DNA of 64,000 nt from Pseudomonas sp. 31-12 (lineage in GTDB: Bacteria; Pseudomonadota; Gammaproteobacteria; Pseudomonadales; Pseudomonadaceae). Position numbers and translations under genes: made by a program. Shown here piece after piece: positions 24,925 to 33,444 of the stretch. How positions within the stretch are numbered: the first letter of the stretch is position 1; every line of letters starts with the position of its first letter. The DNA lies in NCBI RefSeq assembly GCF_003151075.1, contig NZ_CP029482.1, positions 3,472,001 to 3,536,000 on the forward strand. Reading direction: 5' to 3'. A model generated the notes under the pieces. That model had not been told where the DNA came from. It saw only the letters and a program-made list of their open reading frames with translations, and ran no database searches.

Positions 24925-27900
24925 TTAGTGTGAGGCTCTGATGCCAGAGCTAGTAAATAGTTGTTTGAGCCAAACTTCATAATCTGCTGCAGGCATTGGG
25001 CGTCCATACAGGTACCCTTGGCCTTGATCGCATCCTATATCTTTTAGAAACCTGTTTTGCTCTTCGGTTTCAACGCCTTCTGCTATGATTTTGAAGCCCA
25101 GAGCATGTCCAAGCTCCACGATGGTTTTAGTAATCGCCACATCACTGGGGTCGAGAGGTAATTCTTTAATAAAAGTCCGGTCAATTTTCAAGCTGTTGAT
25201 GGGTAAGAGCTTAAGATAAGCTAAAGAAGAGTACCCTGTGCCGAAGTCATCGATGGCGGTCGTTACACCAAGACTTTGTAGCGTTCTTAATACCTCTCTC
25301 GAATGTTCTGGGCTCGCCATCATTAAGCTTTCAGTCACTTCAACCTCTAAAACACTGGCAGGCAAATCATATTCTTCCAGAGTGCTTCTGATGGTTTCGA
25401 TGAAATCGCTTTTGTCGATTTGCAATGCGGCTACGTTCACCGCGATTACCCCGGGTTCAATTCGCCGATCACTCCACCGCTTTATGTCCCTGCAAACGAT
25501 ATCAATTACCTGCTCACCGATCTGAATAATCAATCCTGTAGTTTCTGCCAAAGGAATAAAATCGGCAGGTGAAATAAGCCCCTTTACAGGGTCGCGCCAG
25601 CGTATCAGCGCTTCCGCTCCCTCAACATTGTTATTTAAGAGGTTTATTTTAGGTTGATACCAAACTTCGAATTCATGGTTTTGCACCGCTCGCCTTAAAA
25701 AGCGTTCGCTGTTCAATCTTTCTTGAGCGCGCAACGTCATCTCTGGCTGGTAAAAGCGATAGCCGTTACGTCCGCACTCTTTGGCACCATACATGGCCGT
25801 ATCAGCCTGCCTCAGCAACTGCTCTGGCGTTTCGGAATCATAGGGCGCAACAGATATTCCGATGCTGGCCGTCAGCAGAGTAGATGTGCCTTTTAAATCG
25901 AAGGGCTCCTGCAGCGCATTCAACAGTTTTTTCGCGATGATAATGGCATCGGTAGGGTGCGCAAGATTGTTCAGAATCAACGCGAACTCATCTCCACCTA
26001 ATCGCGAGACAGTGTCCTCCGAACGCACGCACGATAAAAATCTGGTCGCTGCCTGTTGTAACAGCAGGTCTCCCATTGAGTGGCCAAGACTTTCATTCAC
26101 TGTTTTAAAACCGTCCAGGTCTAATACGATCACGGCCAAGGATTGGTTGTAGCTCAGAGTCAGGTCGAGCGAGTGTTGCAATCGTTCGTGGAACAGCGAC
26201 CGATTAGGGAGAGCCGTCAACGGGTCGTAGTGCGACATGCGTTCGAGATCAGTCTGCGACTGATTGATGGCTGACATGTCGGAGAATACGGCAACGTAGT
26301 TAATGACTTTGCCAGCATCATTGTAAACTGTATTGATGGTCAACCATTCTGGATACTGCTCTCCATTTTTTCTACGACTCCAAAGTTCGCCGCGCCAAAA
26401 ACCTGTTAATTTCAGGTTGTCAAGGATGTCGCGATAGAATGCATTGTCTTGTTTTTCGGAAGTCAGGATGTTGTGTTTCAGGCCTATGGAATCTTCGGCG
26501 CTGAAGCCCGTAATTTTGGTAAAGGCGGCGTTGACCGATAATATATGTCCACGTGCATTGGTGATGATCACTCCGTCAGCAGTATTATCCAGAACGATGC
26601 CGGCGAGACGAAGCTGTTCAATATTCTGTTTGATTTCGGTGATGTCAGTAGAAATCCCCAATACCCCAGTGGCTTGCCCTTCGGTGCCTCGCAATACGCA
26701 CTTTGTCGTCAAGTAGGTATGCAGTTTTCCATGCTTGAGGATCTGATCTTCAAAGCGAAAGATTCCGCCCTTTGAGAGCACTTTTTTATCGTTGTTCCGA
26801 AGGGTACTCGCTTCTCCAAGGGGCAGATGCTTTTCTCGCGTGCTGCCCTCCATCTCTTGGAATTTGAAACCCGCCGTTTGTTCAAAAAGGCGATTGCACA
26901 GGCGCAGCCGTCCTTCGGTGTCATACACATAAATTAGAGAAGGGGCGTTATCAACAATATCCAGCAACAAGGCTTTTTGGGTCAGTAAGGCTTCTTCAGC
27001 CTGTTTCCGGTCAGAAATATCGCGTACCACGGCGTACAGCATCGGCTCGCCGGACAGCGTTACCGCACAAAGTGTTAATTCGGCAGGAAAGACAGTCCCA
27101 TCAGCGCTTCTGTGTAGCCACTCAAAACGATGCACGCCATTCGCCAGGGCAGTTTCAAGCATCACTTGTGCTTTGATCGTGGTCGATTGGCCATCGCTCT
27201 GCAGTATCGGCGAGATGTCGGTTGCCCTGATCCGATGTAGCTTCGCTAGATCATTAAAGCCGAACATCTTGATGGCCGCTGCGTTCGCATCGGTGCAAAT
27301 GCCTCTTCGACTCAGGATGCAAATGGGATCGGGAGAACGCTCAAAAAGGGCTCGGAAACGAGCCTCACTTTGTACCAGAGATAACTCCACGGTTTGGCGA
27401 TCTCTGATTTCTTTCGCAAGCTCTGTATGACGCTGGTGTATGACCCTGTTGCTTTTGCTGAGCTGGGCTGCGAAATATGTGAAAAACCCGGTACACGTGA
27501 GGGCAATGAGAAAAAGAGGAGAAGTGAATAAGGAGGTGGTTGGCCAACCGTTCACGGGTATCGCCGCAAGTTGCCAGGTGCCACCGGGCACCTCGACATC
27601 GGTGGTGACAGCTTCTTCCAGAAAGACCCGGCCGTTCCCGAAGAACGTGTCTCCACGGGCACCCAATCCGTCTTTTCCGCGAACTGCTACCTGGAGGCTA
27701 TCAGGCACGTTAACGCCGCTAGCGTTGAGAAGGGGGGCAACATCTGCAACCACCGATGCGTTACCCCAATAGCTCTCTTCGTCGGTTGAATTTTTCACAA
27801 AAATCGGACGACGATAAATAAACCCTTGACCGCCTTGCACTAACTCAACGGGGCCAGCCAGCAGTGACGTTTTCTGCTTACGAGACCGTAAAAGCGCGTC

Positions 27901-28347
27901 GTATTGATCGGGTATCTTGCGATAGTCCATGCCTATGACTTTCTCGTTTCCTTCAACGGGAAAGACGTTACGCACGATATCGTTGGGGGCCAACGCGATG
28001 TGGTGAATATGGGATTTCGACGAAATAGCTTGTTTGGACATGCCGACAAAATGCTCGGACGAAATTCCGCCATCCAGCCTAAGCAACTGCGCTATGCCGT
28101 CCGTGACGTCAAAGGTCGAGCGCACTTCACTTTCAAGTTGTGTCCGCACATTCGCTAATTTTGAAATAACTTGAGCTTTCGCCTCGAAGGATTTTTCTCG
28201 TACATCAAAGTTGCCAAGAGCTACAGAAAGCGCGACTCCAGTGAGAAAAATGCTTACCGGTAACCAACAGGTACGCCACAAGTTTTGGTGCGCGTTACCT
28301 AACACAGATTCATCCTGATTTGCATGTGCCGCTCGTGATTTTTTCAA
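24925..28347 (-). CDS. CHASE-PAS3-GGDEF-EAL c-di-GMP enzyme
   Basis: A 1140-residue inner-membrane protein. A span near residues 30-48 and another near 272-292 bracket a periplasmic CHASE domain (QLLRLDGGISSEHFV, GFIYRRPIF). Three cytosolic PAS/PAC units span about residues 330-700. The GGDEF domain carries an intact RLGGDEFALIL (near 786), the EAL domain an intact EALIRWRD (near 913), plus DDFGTGYSSL and EGVETEEQ. Both synthesis and breakdown of c-di-GMP are thus possible; in many such proteins one activity is silent. It is downstream of KaiC module B on the same strand, separated by 319 bases. Confidence 0.95.
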   Translation of the reverse strand: MKKSRAAHANQDESVLGNAHQNLWRTCWLPVSIFLTGVALSVALGNFDVREKSFEAKAQVISKLANVRTQLESEVRSTFDVTDGIAQLLRLDGGISSEHFVGMSKQAISSKSHIHHIALAPNDIVRNVFPVEGNEKVIGMDYRKIPDQYDALLRSRKQKTSLLAGPVELVQGGQGFIYRRPIFVKNSTDEESYWGNASVVADVAPLLNASGVNVPDSLQVAVRGKDGLGARGDTFFGNGRVFLEEAVTTDVEVPGGTWQLAAIPVNGWPTTSLFTSPLFLIALTCTGFFTYFAAQLSKSNRVIHQRHTELAKEIRDRQTVELSLVQSEARFRALFERSPDPICILSRRGICTDANAAAIKMFGFNDLAKLHRIRATDISPILQSDGQSTTIKAQVMLETALANGVHRFEWLHRSADGTVFPAELTLCAVTLSGEPMLYAVVRDISDRKQAEEALLTQKALLLDIVDNAPSLIYVYDTEGRLRLCNRLFEQTAGFKFQEMEGSTREKHLPLGEASTLRNNDKKVLSKGGIFRFEDQILKHGKLHTYLTTKCVLRGTEGQATGVLGISTDITEIKQNIEQLRLAGIVLDNTADGVIITNARGHILSVNAAFTKITGFSAEDSIGLKHNILTSEKQDNAFYRDILDNLKLTGFWRGELWSRRKNGEQYPEWLTINTVYNDAGKVINYVAVFSDMSAINQSQTDLERMSHYDPLTALPNRSLFHERLQHSLDLTLSYNQSLAVIVLDLDGFKTVNESLGHSMGDLLLQQAATRFLSCVRSEDTVSRLGGDEFALILNNLAHPTDAIIIAKKLLNALQEPFDLKGTSTLLTASIGISVAPYDSETPEQLLRQADTAMYGAKECGRNGYRFYQPEMTLRAQERLNSERFLRRAVQNHEFEVWYQPKINLLNNNVEGAEALIRWRDPVKGLISPADFIPLAETTGLIIQIGEQVIDIVCRDIKRWSDRRIEPGVIAVNVAALQIDKSDFIETIRSTLEEYDLPASVLEVEVTESLMMASPEHSREVLRTLQSLGVTTAIDDFGTGYSSLAYLKLLPINSLKIDRTFIKELPLDPSDVAITKTIVELGHALGFKIIAEGVETEEQNRFLKDIGCDQGQGYLYGRPMPAADYEVWLKQLFTSSGIRASH

Positions 28348-28666
28348 GCGTCACTCCTAAGGATCAATCATTTTAAAGGCTCCTGCGGCATCGCCTGGGT
28401 GCACCGTGATTCGCTTCAGAGTGATTCCATTTGATAAGATCGGCTGCAGGCCGCACTTGGGGGCAGAAAATTGAAGAAAGAATGAGATTGAATGAGGAAA
28501 AGGGGCTCCTCTACTGAATCATCAAGAATCGGATGGTCAGAGTCACCCTATATCAGCTGACCGCAGCTGAGCTGGATAGGTTCACATTTTCACGACAAGC
28601 GTTAGGGGGGGAGGGAACCCCACTTCTCGTGAGCCATTTAAGCAAGTTGGCTGACTGACGTCGGTG
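28348..28666. other. Intergenic gap before the GGDEF-EAL gene
   Basis: 319 bases upstream of the GGDEF-EAL start, presumably carrying its promoter. A seven-G run lies near 28605; no gene is seen. Confidence 0.4.
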
Positions 28667-29040
28667 TCAATTACCAGCCAACAGGCCTCTAACAGTGGCA
28701 AGGATCGAATCGATGTTGAACGGCTTTTCCAAAACAGCATTGAACAAATCTGATTTCTTCATACCGATGTGGCTTGCGCGCCGCTGATCAAGATGATCGG
28801 TAAGTGGTTAACTGAGGGCAAGGCGCGGATGGCTTTGGCGAATTCGAGTCCGTCCATGACAGGCATCATGAAGTCGGTGATGATTAAGGCAGGCCGCTCT
28901 CGCTCAAACACCTCTAGACCTTTTTGGCCATTGCTGGCTTTCACGACCATGAAGCCTTCATCCTCGAGCGCGTAGCAGAGAATATCAGCGATTAAATATT
29001 CGTCGTCGACGACCAGGATACCAACAATTCTGATCCCCAT
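28667..29040 (-). pseudogene. Single-domain receiver protein of KaiC module B, 1-base frameshift
   Basis: From ATG 29040 the frame encodes a receiver domain: GILVVDDEY, phosphorylatable Asp in LIITDFMMPVMDG, Thr/Ser position in IILISGAQA. It then hits TGA at codon 94. Shifting one base right after GAQA lets the frame continue HIGMKKSDLFNAVLEKPFNI, containing the conserved Lys-Pro-Phe, to TGA at 28667-28669. The repaired protein would have about 125 residues, a normal stand-alone receiver. GAGGGG precedes the ATG. Probably the partner of the kinase encoded upstream at 29184-30809. Confidence 0.75.
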
Positions 29041-29183
29041 GACTGATAACCCCTCGTGCAAGTGGGCGGTGACGTCACTCACTCTGGCATAGCGATACGA
29101 TTATGGGCGGAGGCGTCCATCCCATTGCCTACTTGATGCTGCGCGTCGAGACGACGGGCATGTAACTCACCATCACAAAACAG

Positions 29184-30809
29184 TTATTTGGATTGCGGGT
29201 GCAACGGTAGCGTGACGATAAACTTGCTGCCGAGCCCTAAGCCACCGCTGAACACGCTTACCGAGCCTTGGTGCCCCTCGACCAATTCGCGAACGACTGT
29301 CAGACCAACCCCCAGGCCTGTGCCGTTTACCCCAATCGCGTGGGCGTCCTGAACGAAGGGATCGAAAATAAAAGGCAGAACCTCAGCGCTAATACCTATT
29401 CCGGTATCGGAGAAGGTCAAGGTGATGTCCTCGGTACCGGCACCGACTACTAGCTCGATCGAACCATTATTGGGTGTGTACTTGGAGGCATTGCCAAGCA
29501 GGTTGCATAAAATTTGCGTCAATCTGAGCTGATCGCCATTGATCATCAGCGGGCGACTTGGCTGGTGTACGACAAATTGCTGAAAGCGTAGATTGATCGC
29601 TGGACGACAAACATTGACCGTCTCATCGATAATCGTTGCTATGTCCACAGGCTGGAAGTTCAGGTTGAGCTTGCCTGTCTGGGCCCTGGATACGTCCATC
29701 AGGTCGTCGACCAGCCGCGCAATATGGCTCGTCTGACGCTCAATAATTGCCTGTATAGTAGCCAACCGTTCAGGGGAGGAGCGCATCAGCATCCCCGCCG
29801 CCAGGGTTAGCGGTGTCAGTGGATTGCGCAACTCGTGGGCAACTATTGCCAGAATTTTTTTCTGCTTATTAAGGGCGTCCTCCGCAGCGGCCTGGAGTTG
29901 TTGCGCGTTGAGGGCCGTTAATACCAACTGCTCGTTGGCCTCCCGCAATTGAGCACGCCGTCTTTCGTATTCCCCGGGGGCTATGTAGTGGTGGGCGCCG
30001 GGGTTTTTTTGTGTCTGGATAATGAAGAGGCGGGTAGGCAGCGGTACTGGAGGCAAGTCGGTGCTATGAAAGGCTACCCCTAGACCATGCCGTTTCGCCC
30101 GATACATTGCCGCGTCAGCACAGTCGATCAACGTGTGCGGGTCATCTCCATCTTTCGGGTAATAACTCACTCCAATGCTCGCTGCCAGTTGCAGAACTTG
30201 ATTCCCGATAGGATGTGGCACTCCAAGCGCCTTGATTATTTTCTCGCAGATACCCAATACATCGGCATGGCTGGTAGCGCCTCCCAGCAAAATAATGAAC
30301 TCGTCCCCGCCGTATCGTCCAACCGTATCGTTCTTGCGTACCGCGCCACTGAGTCGCAGTGCAGCCTCCTTGAGCATTTCATCGCCGGCACTATGCCCCA
30401 AAGTGTCGTTGATCAATTTGAAGTGATTTAAATCCAAAAAGAGTACCGCGAGACCATTTCCGTCCGGCTTCGCCTCTTCGACCGCCTGGGCCAACCGTCC
30501 GAGTAGCAATCTGCGATTGGGTAGCCCCGTCAATACATCGAGCTGCGCGGCGTGAGAAACTTCACGCAGTGCAGTGGCTGCCTGTTCAACGCCAACTTGG
30601 GCTTGGAGAAGCGCCAGTACCAGTTGTTCATTGGCTTCGATTAACTGCCCGGACTGGTGGTTTTCCAGCACTTGGTGCTGAGTGTTCACGACTTTCTGCT
30701 CAAGAGCATCAAGCTTTAGGCGAGCCTCCTGAGTTTTTTGAACAACCAGAGTCAGCTCGATGCTCGCAGCAGCGAGCGCTTGTTTGTCGTTGTCCGTTTC
30801 GCGGTTCAC
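29184..30809 (-). CDS. GGDEF-histidine kinase fusion of KaiC module B
   Basis: A 541-residue soluble protein. Residues 1-85 are coiled coil; residues 90-250 a GGDEF domain (DVLTGLPNRRLLL; intact YGGDEFIIL near 167); then a linker with NEQLVLTALNAQQLQAAAE; HisKA with VAHELRNPLTPLT (His near 326); HATPase_c with LLGNASKY, DTGIGI and GLGVGL. A diguanylate cyclase joined to a kinase in one chain is unusual. The kinase half matches the kinase of module A, so the GGDEF part seems inserted between the N-terminal helix and HisKA. Its ATG overlaps the TGA of the mini-KaiC gene (30806-30809). Confidence 0.92.
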   Translation of the reverse strand: MNRETDNDKQALAAASIELTLVVQKTQEARLKLDALEQKVVNTQHQVLENHQSGQLIEANEQLVLALLQAQVGVEQAATALREVSHAAQLDVLTGLPNRRLLLGRLAQAVEEAKPDGNGLAVLFLDLNHFKLINDTLGHSAGDEMLKEAALRLSGAVRKNDTVGRYGGDEFIILLGGATSHADVLGICEKIIKALGVPHPIGNQVLQLAASIGVSYYPKDGDDPHTLIDCADAAMYRAKRHGLGVAFHSTDLPPVPLPTRLFIIQTQKNPGAHHYIAPGEYERRRAQLREANEQLVLTALNAQQLQAAAEDALNKQKKILAIVAHELRNPLTPLTLAAGMLMRSSPERLATIQAIIERQTSHIARLVDDLMDVSRAQTGKLNLNFQPVDIATIIDETVNVCRPAINLRFQQFVVHQPSRPLMINGDQLRLTQILCNLLGNASKYTPNNGSIELVVGAGTEDITLTFSDTGIGISAEVLPFIFDPFVQDAHAIGVNGTGLGVGLTVVRELVEGHQGSVSVFSGGLGLGSKFIVTLPLHPQSK

Positions 30810-31375
30810 GAAAGCGCCCCAAGTTCATCCGTCTCAAACTGCGGCAACGGCATTTGATTGTTCTTCTGAGTCGGGCGGCCCCCTAAGAGACCTTCTTGCT
30901 CAACAAGCATTTTGCTAATACGAATGCCGTAATCGTCGATTTGGTACAGGCGTAACTCATCGGAGTAATCGCTTGCACGAACCTTCTCCTCTGCCATGAC
31001 TCGCAGCAACCGACTTTCAATTTCGATACAGCGCTGAACAATAATCGTATCGGTCGAGAACGCCATGCCGTAAGGGCTGAAGCGGAGGTCGGTGATGTAC
31101 CGGATCGAACGCGTCACTGCTTCGTTGTCGAAGAACTCAAACTGCTGCTGATACCGCAACATCTTTAATGGCGGCTCACCCAGCACGATGAAATACAGAG
31201 CTGGTCGTTCCGGTGTAGCCAGGGCGAACATCATGTGATGCGCCAGCGTTTTCTTTCCGCAGCCCGGTGGGCCGGTGATCAGATTGAACGAAAACTCCGG
31301 CAATCCTCCGCCTAGCACCTCATCCAGTCCTGGCACACCTGTGCGCAAGCGATTGATTGTCATTTTGGTATTCAT
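30806..31375 (-). CDS. Internally deleted mini-KaiC of module B
   Basis: A 189-residue protein whose first about 95 residues match the start of the full KaiC-like protein at 20181 (TGVPGLDEVLGGGLPE; Walker A GPPGCGKKT) and whose last about 90 match its end (TDLRFSPYG to LLGGRPTQK). About 300 residues, comprising most of domain 1 and the P-loop of domain 2, are missing in frame. The join lies at RYI/TDLR, where both parental sites read CGCTA, suggesting short-homology deletion. The frame and four-base overlaps with both neighbours are kept, so it is probably still translated. The Walker A Thr pair reads Lys-Thr instead of Thr-Thr. Confidence 0.9.
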   Translation of the reverse strand: MNTKMTINRLRTGVPGLDEVLGGGLPEFSFNLITGPPGCGKKTLAHHMMFALATPERPALYFIVLGEPPLKMLRYQQQFEFFDNEAVTRSIRYITDLRFSPYGMAFSTDTIIVQRCIEIESRLLRVMAEEKVRASDYSDELRLYQIDDYGIRISKMLVEQEGLLGGRPTQKNNQMPLPQFETDELGALS

Positions 31376-31794
31376 GACGAGGTATCCTGCGCAGGGGTGT
31401 CGCTAAAAGAGTTTTCCCACACGGGCTGCAACAGACGTTCGGATAGAGAAGATCCTATAAACGAGATCAGCAGCTCATTCAGAGTCTTCAGTAAATCGTC
31501 ACCATATGCTGTGGCTGTGTCGCTGGTTTGCTGCGCGAGCAGGGATCTCAACCTAGAAAAGTCTTTCTCGGGGTTGTCGTTGAGGCTGGAGAGACAATTG
31601 TGACGTGAGGCACAGATAAAAACGCTTCGCCTATAAAGCGCTAACACTCCTCCCTGGCCAATAATCGGCGCGAGAGTAGTATAAATATCCCTGAATGTTG
31701 CCACTACCGCATTGGCGATTTGTCCGGCGTTCGGAGTGTCCCCGGCGCGTTTAGCCGTCGATGCCGAAATCCTACGGCTATCATCCCTTTCCAT
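31372..31794 (-). CDS. Small protein of KaiC-like module B
   Basis: A 140-residue helical protein, paralogue of the one at 19750, with the shared block PIIGQGGVLALYRRSVFIC and the end SDTPAQDTSS. It overlaps the mini-KaiC gene by four bases. Being the first gene of the module, its promoter should lie beyond 31794. Family and function unknown. Confidence 0.72.
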   Translation of the reverse strand: MERDDSRRISASTAKRAGDTPNAGQIANAVVATFRDIYTTLAPIIGQGGVLALYRRSVFICASRHNCLSSLNDNPEKDFSRLRSLLAQQTSDTATAYGDDLLKTLNELLISFIGSSLSERLLQPVWENSFSDTPAQDTSS

Positions 31795-33067
31795 GCATAG
31801 GTATCACTTCATGATGATATTTCTCGATGTTACACCCTGTTCCCCAGATCAACAGGCCTATTTTCAGCAAGGGATTTTGCGGGCGACTCCCGCTATTGTA
31901 CAGGTAAAGTATCACTAAAACTTAACGCTTCCACTCTCCGACTTTGAACTCTGGCACATCGGTTACGTGGACACCATTACCTGTAGCGTGAGCATTTGAG
32001 TAGGTGTATTGGCCAGGCGCCTACTTTATGCTGAAATAGTTGCCAGTATTCAGGTACGTAGACTTCTGTGAGCGCTCAGCTCGGTTTCATTGCTCGTCGT
32101 GGGCTCATTGGCGATGACGGCTGCCAGGCTACTATCAATTGATTGACGGCGTTAGGAACTAGAAATGAAGTGCTTTCTGTGAATTTTCTTTATCCAACGG
32201 ATCATCGATAGTAAGGGTTGATGTTCGGCATTTGAAGAAATGGGAATGTGTCGTACGACAATCTACAGGTATCGAGCGTATTTACATAAAAAGCCCATTC
32301 GATATGTGCTCATTGAGCAAAAAAAACAAACTTATCAAGCCTTGTTTAGCCCCGGCATCCTTGCGCGAATGTCGATTCAGCTCAGTTTGGATACTAATCG
32401 CTTGTCAGTGATATTAGTAGCTTACGAGCAGAACGCAAGCTTCTCGCGCACCAGCCTGGGTGGAAACACAGCCTGATGAAGTTGAATCTCAGCATGTGGG
32501 GCCTAAATTTGCTGGCTTTAATTCGACTCAATGCGTTTGTGTTGAGGTCTGTGAGAGAATTTTGCCAAGCGCTAAAATGGCCTGGCAACCGAATTTGTAC
32601 GAAAGTGTCAGGGGCAAATCTCAGAAAATAAATAAATGCCTTGAATAATTAGTATTCGCTTTCGAAAACGATAGGGTTATTTTTAGTAACCTAAACAGTT
32701 ATTTAGAGCGGCATATGTATAAATTAGCGAGCCCGCTTCGAGATTTAATCGTATCCAATGACTTTTTCATGCTGGATAGATTTATGCGTTGTAGACCAAA
32801 GTACTATGTTTTATTAATAACGATTGAAATCAGGAGGTTGAAAGACCATGGCGTATCGATAACAGGGGCGAGTTTTTTTTTCGGGATTTAATTTTATGTT
32901 TTTTACATTTAAAAACCTTTGTAGTGCTAGGATGCTGCTAGCCATCTAATAGCAAAACAAATTTTATCATATAAAGTTTTTATGAAAGTCAGAAGTATTA
33001 CCATTGCTACTAGGGCCACGCTTACAGTCCGATTGGGAATTGCTCAAATTACTATTGTACTTCGCGG
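31795..33067. other. 1.27-kb region without a confident gene, A+T-rich at the right end
   Basis: A frame around 32235-32330 reads FEEMGMCRTTIYRYRAYL, reminiscent of the HTH end of a resolvase/invertase, but it is short and isolated. From about 32640 the DNA is strongly A+T-rich with long T and A runs, the kind of DNA MvaT proteins bind. It probably holds the promoter of the PYP-like gene. Nothing else can be named. Confidence 0.4.
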
Positions 33068-33442
33068 ATGAGCGGGAAAATGAATCTTACATTCGAAGAA
33101 ACATCGATACAGGCATTATTGGCAGCACCTGACCGATTGGATACTCTAGACTTCGGTATTATTGGCTTCAACGACGCCTCAGAAGTGGTGGTGTACAATA
33201 CTTATGAAGCCTCAAGTGCGGCCTTAAGACAGACACGTGTTTTAGGTAAAAATTTATTTTTGGAAATTGCTCCCTGCTTGAATAATTCTATGGTCGCTCA
33301 AAGATTTGACAGTGAATCTGAGCTGGATGTGATCATTCCTTATGTCCTGGCGCTTAGAATGCGGCCAATACCCGTTAGGTTAAGGCTGCTTAAAGATAGC
33401 AATACTAGCACCCGCTTCCTATTGGTTGATCGGGCGATTTAA
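33068..33442 (+). CDS. Photoactive-yellow-protein-like PAS photoreceptor
   Basis: A 124-residue single PAS protein that aligns without gaps through the chromophore region of Halorhodospira PYP (125 residues). VYNTYE supplies Tyr43 and Glu47 (PYP Tyr42, Glu46); VLGKNLFLEIAPC supplies Cys70 (PYP Cys69, which binds p-coumarate). The spacing from the Glu to the Cys is 23 in both. LRMRP matches the Met100 loop. PYP Thr50 and Arg52 are replaced by Ala and Leu, which would alter the pocket. Only two bases separate its stop from the diguanylate cyclase ATG, so the pair is one operon. No tyrosine ammonia lyase or coumaryl ligase is seen here. A non-photoactive PYP-like PAS remains possible. Confidence 0.75.
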   Translation: MSGKMNLTFEETSIQALLAAPDRLDTLDFGIIGFNDASEVVVYNTYEASSAALRQTRVLGKNLFLEIAPCLNNSMVAQRFDSESELDVIIPYVLALRMRPIPVRLRLLKDSNTSTRFLLVDRAI

Positions 33443-33444
33443 AA

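Noticed and set aside
32235..32476. Intact resolvase or invertase gene
   Set aside because: Only one HTH-like stretch (MGMCRTTIYRYRAYL) is seen; the catalytic domain is absent, so it is mentioned only as a possible fragment in the gap entry.
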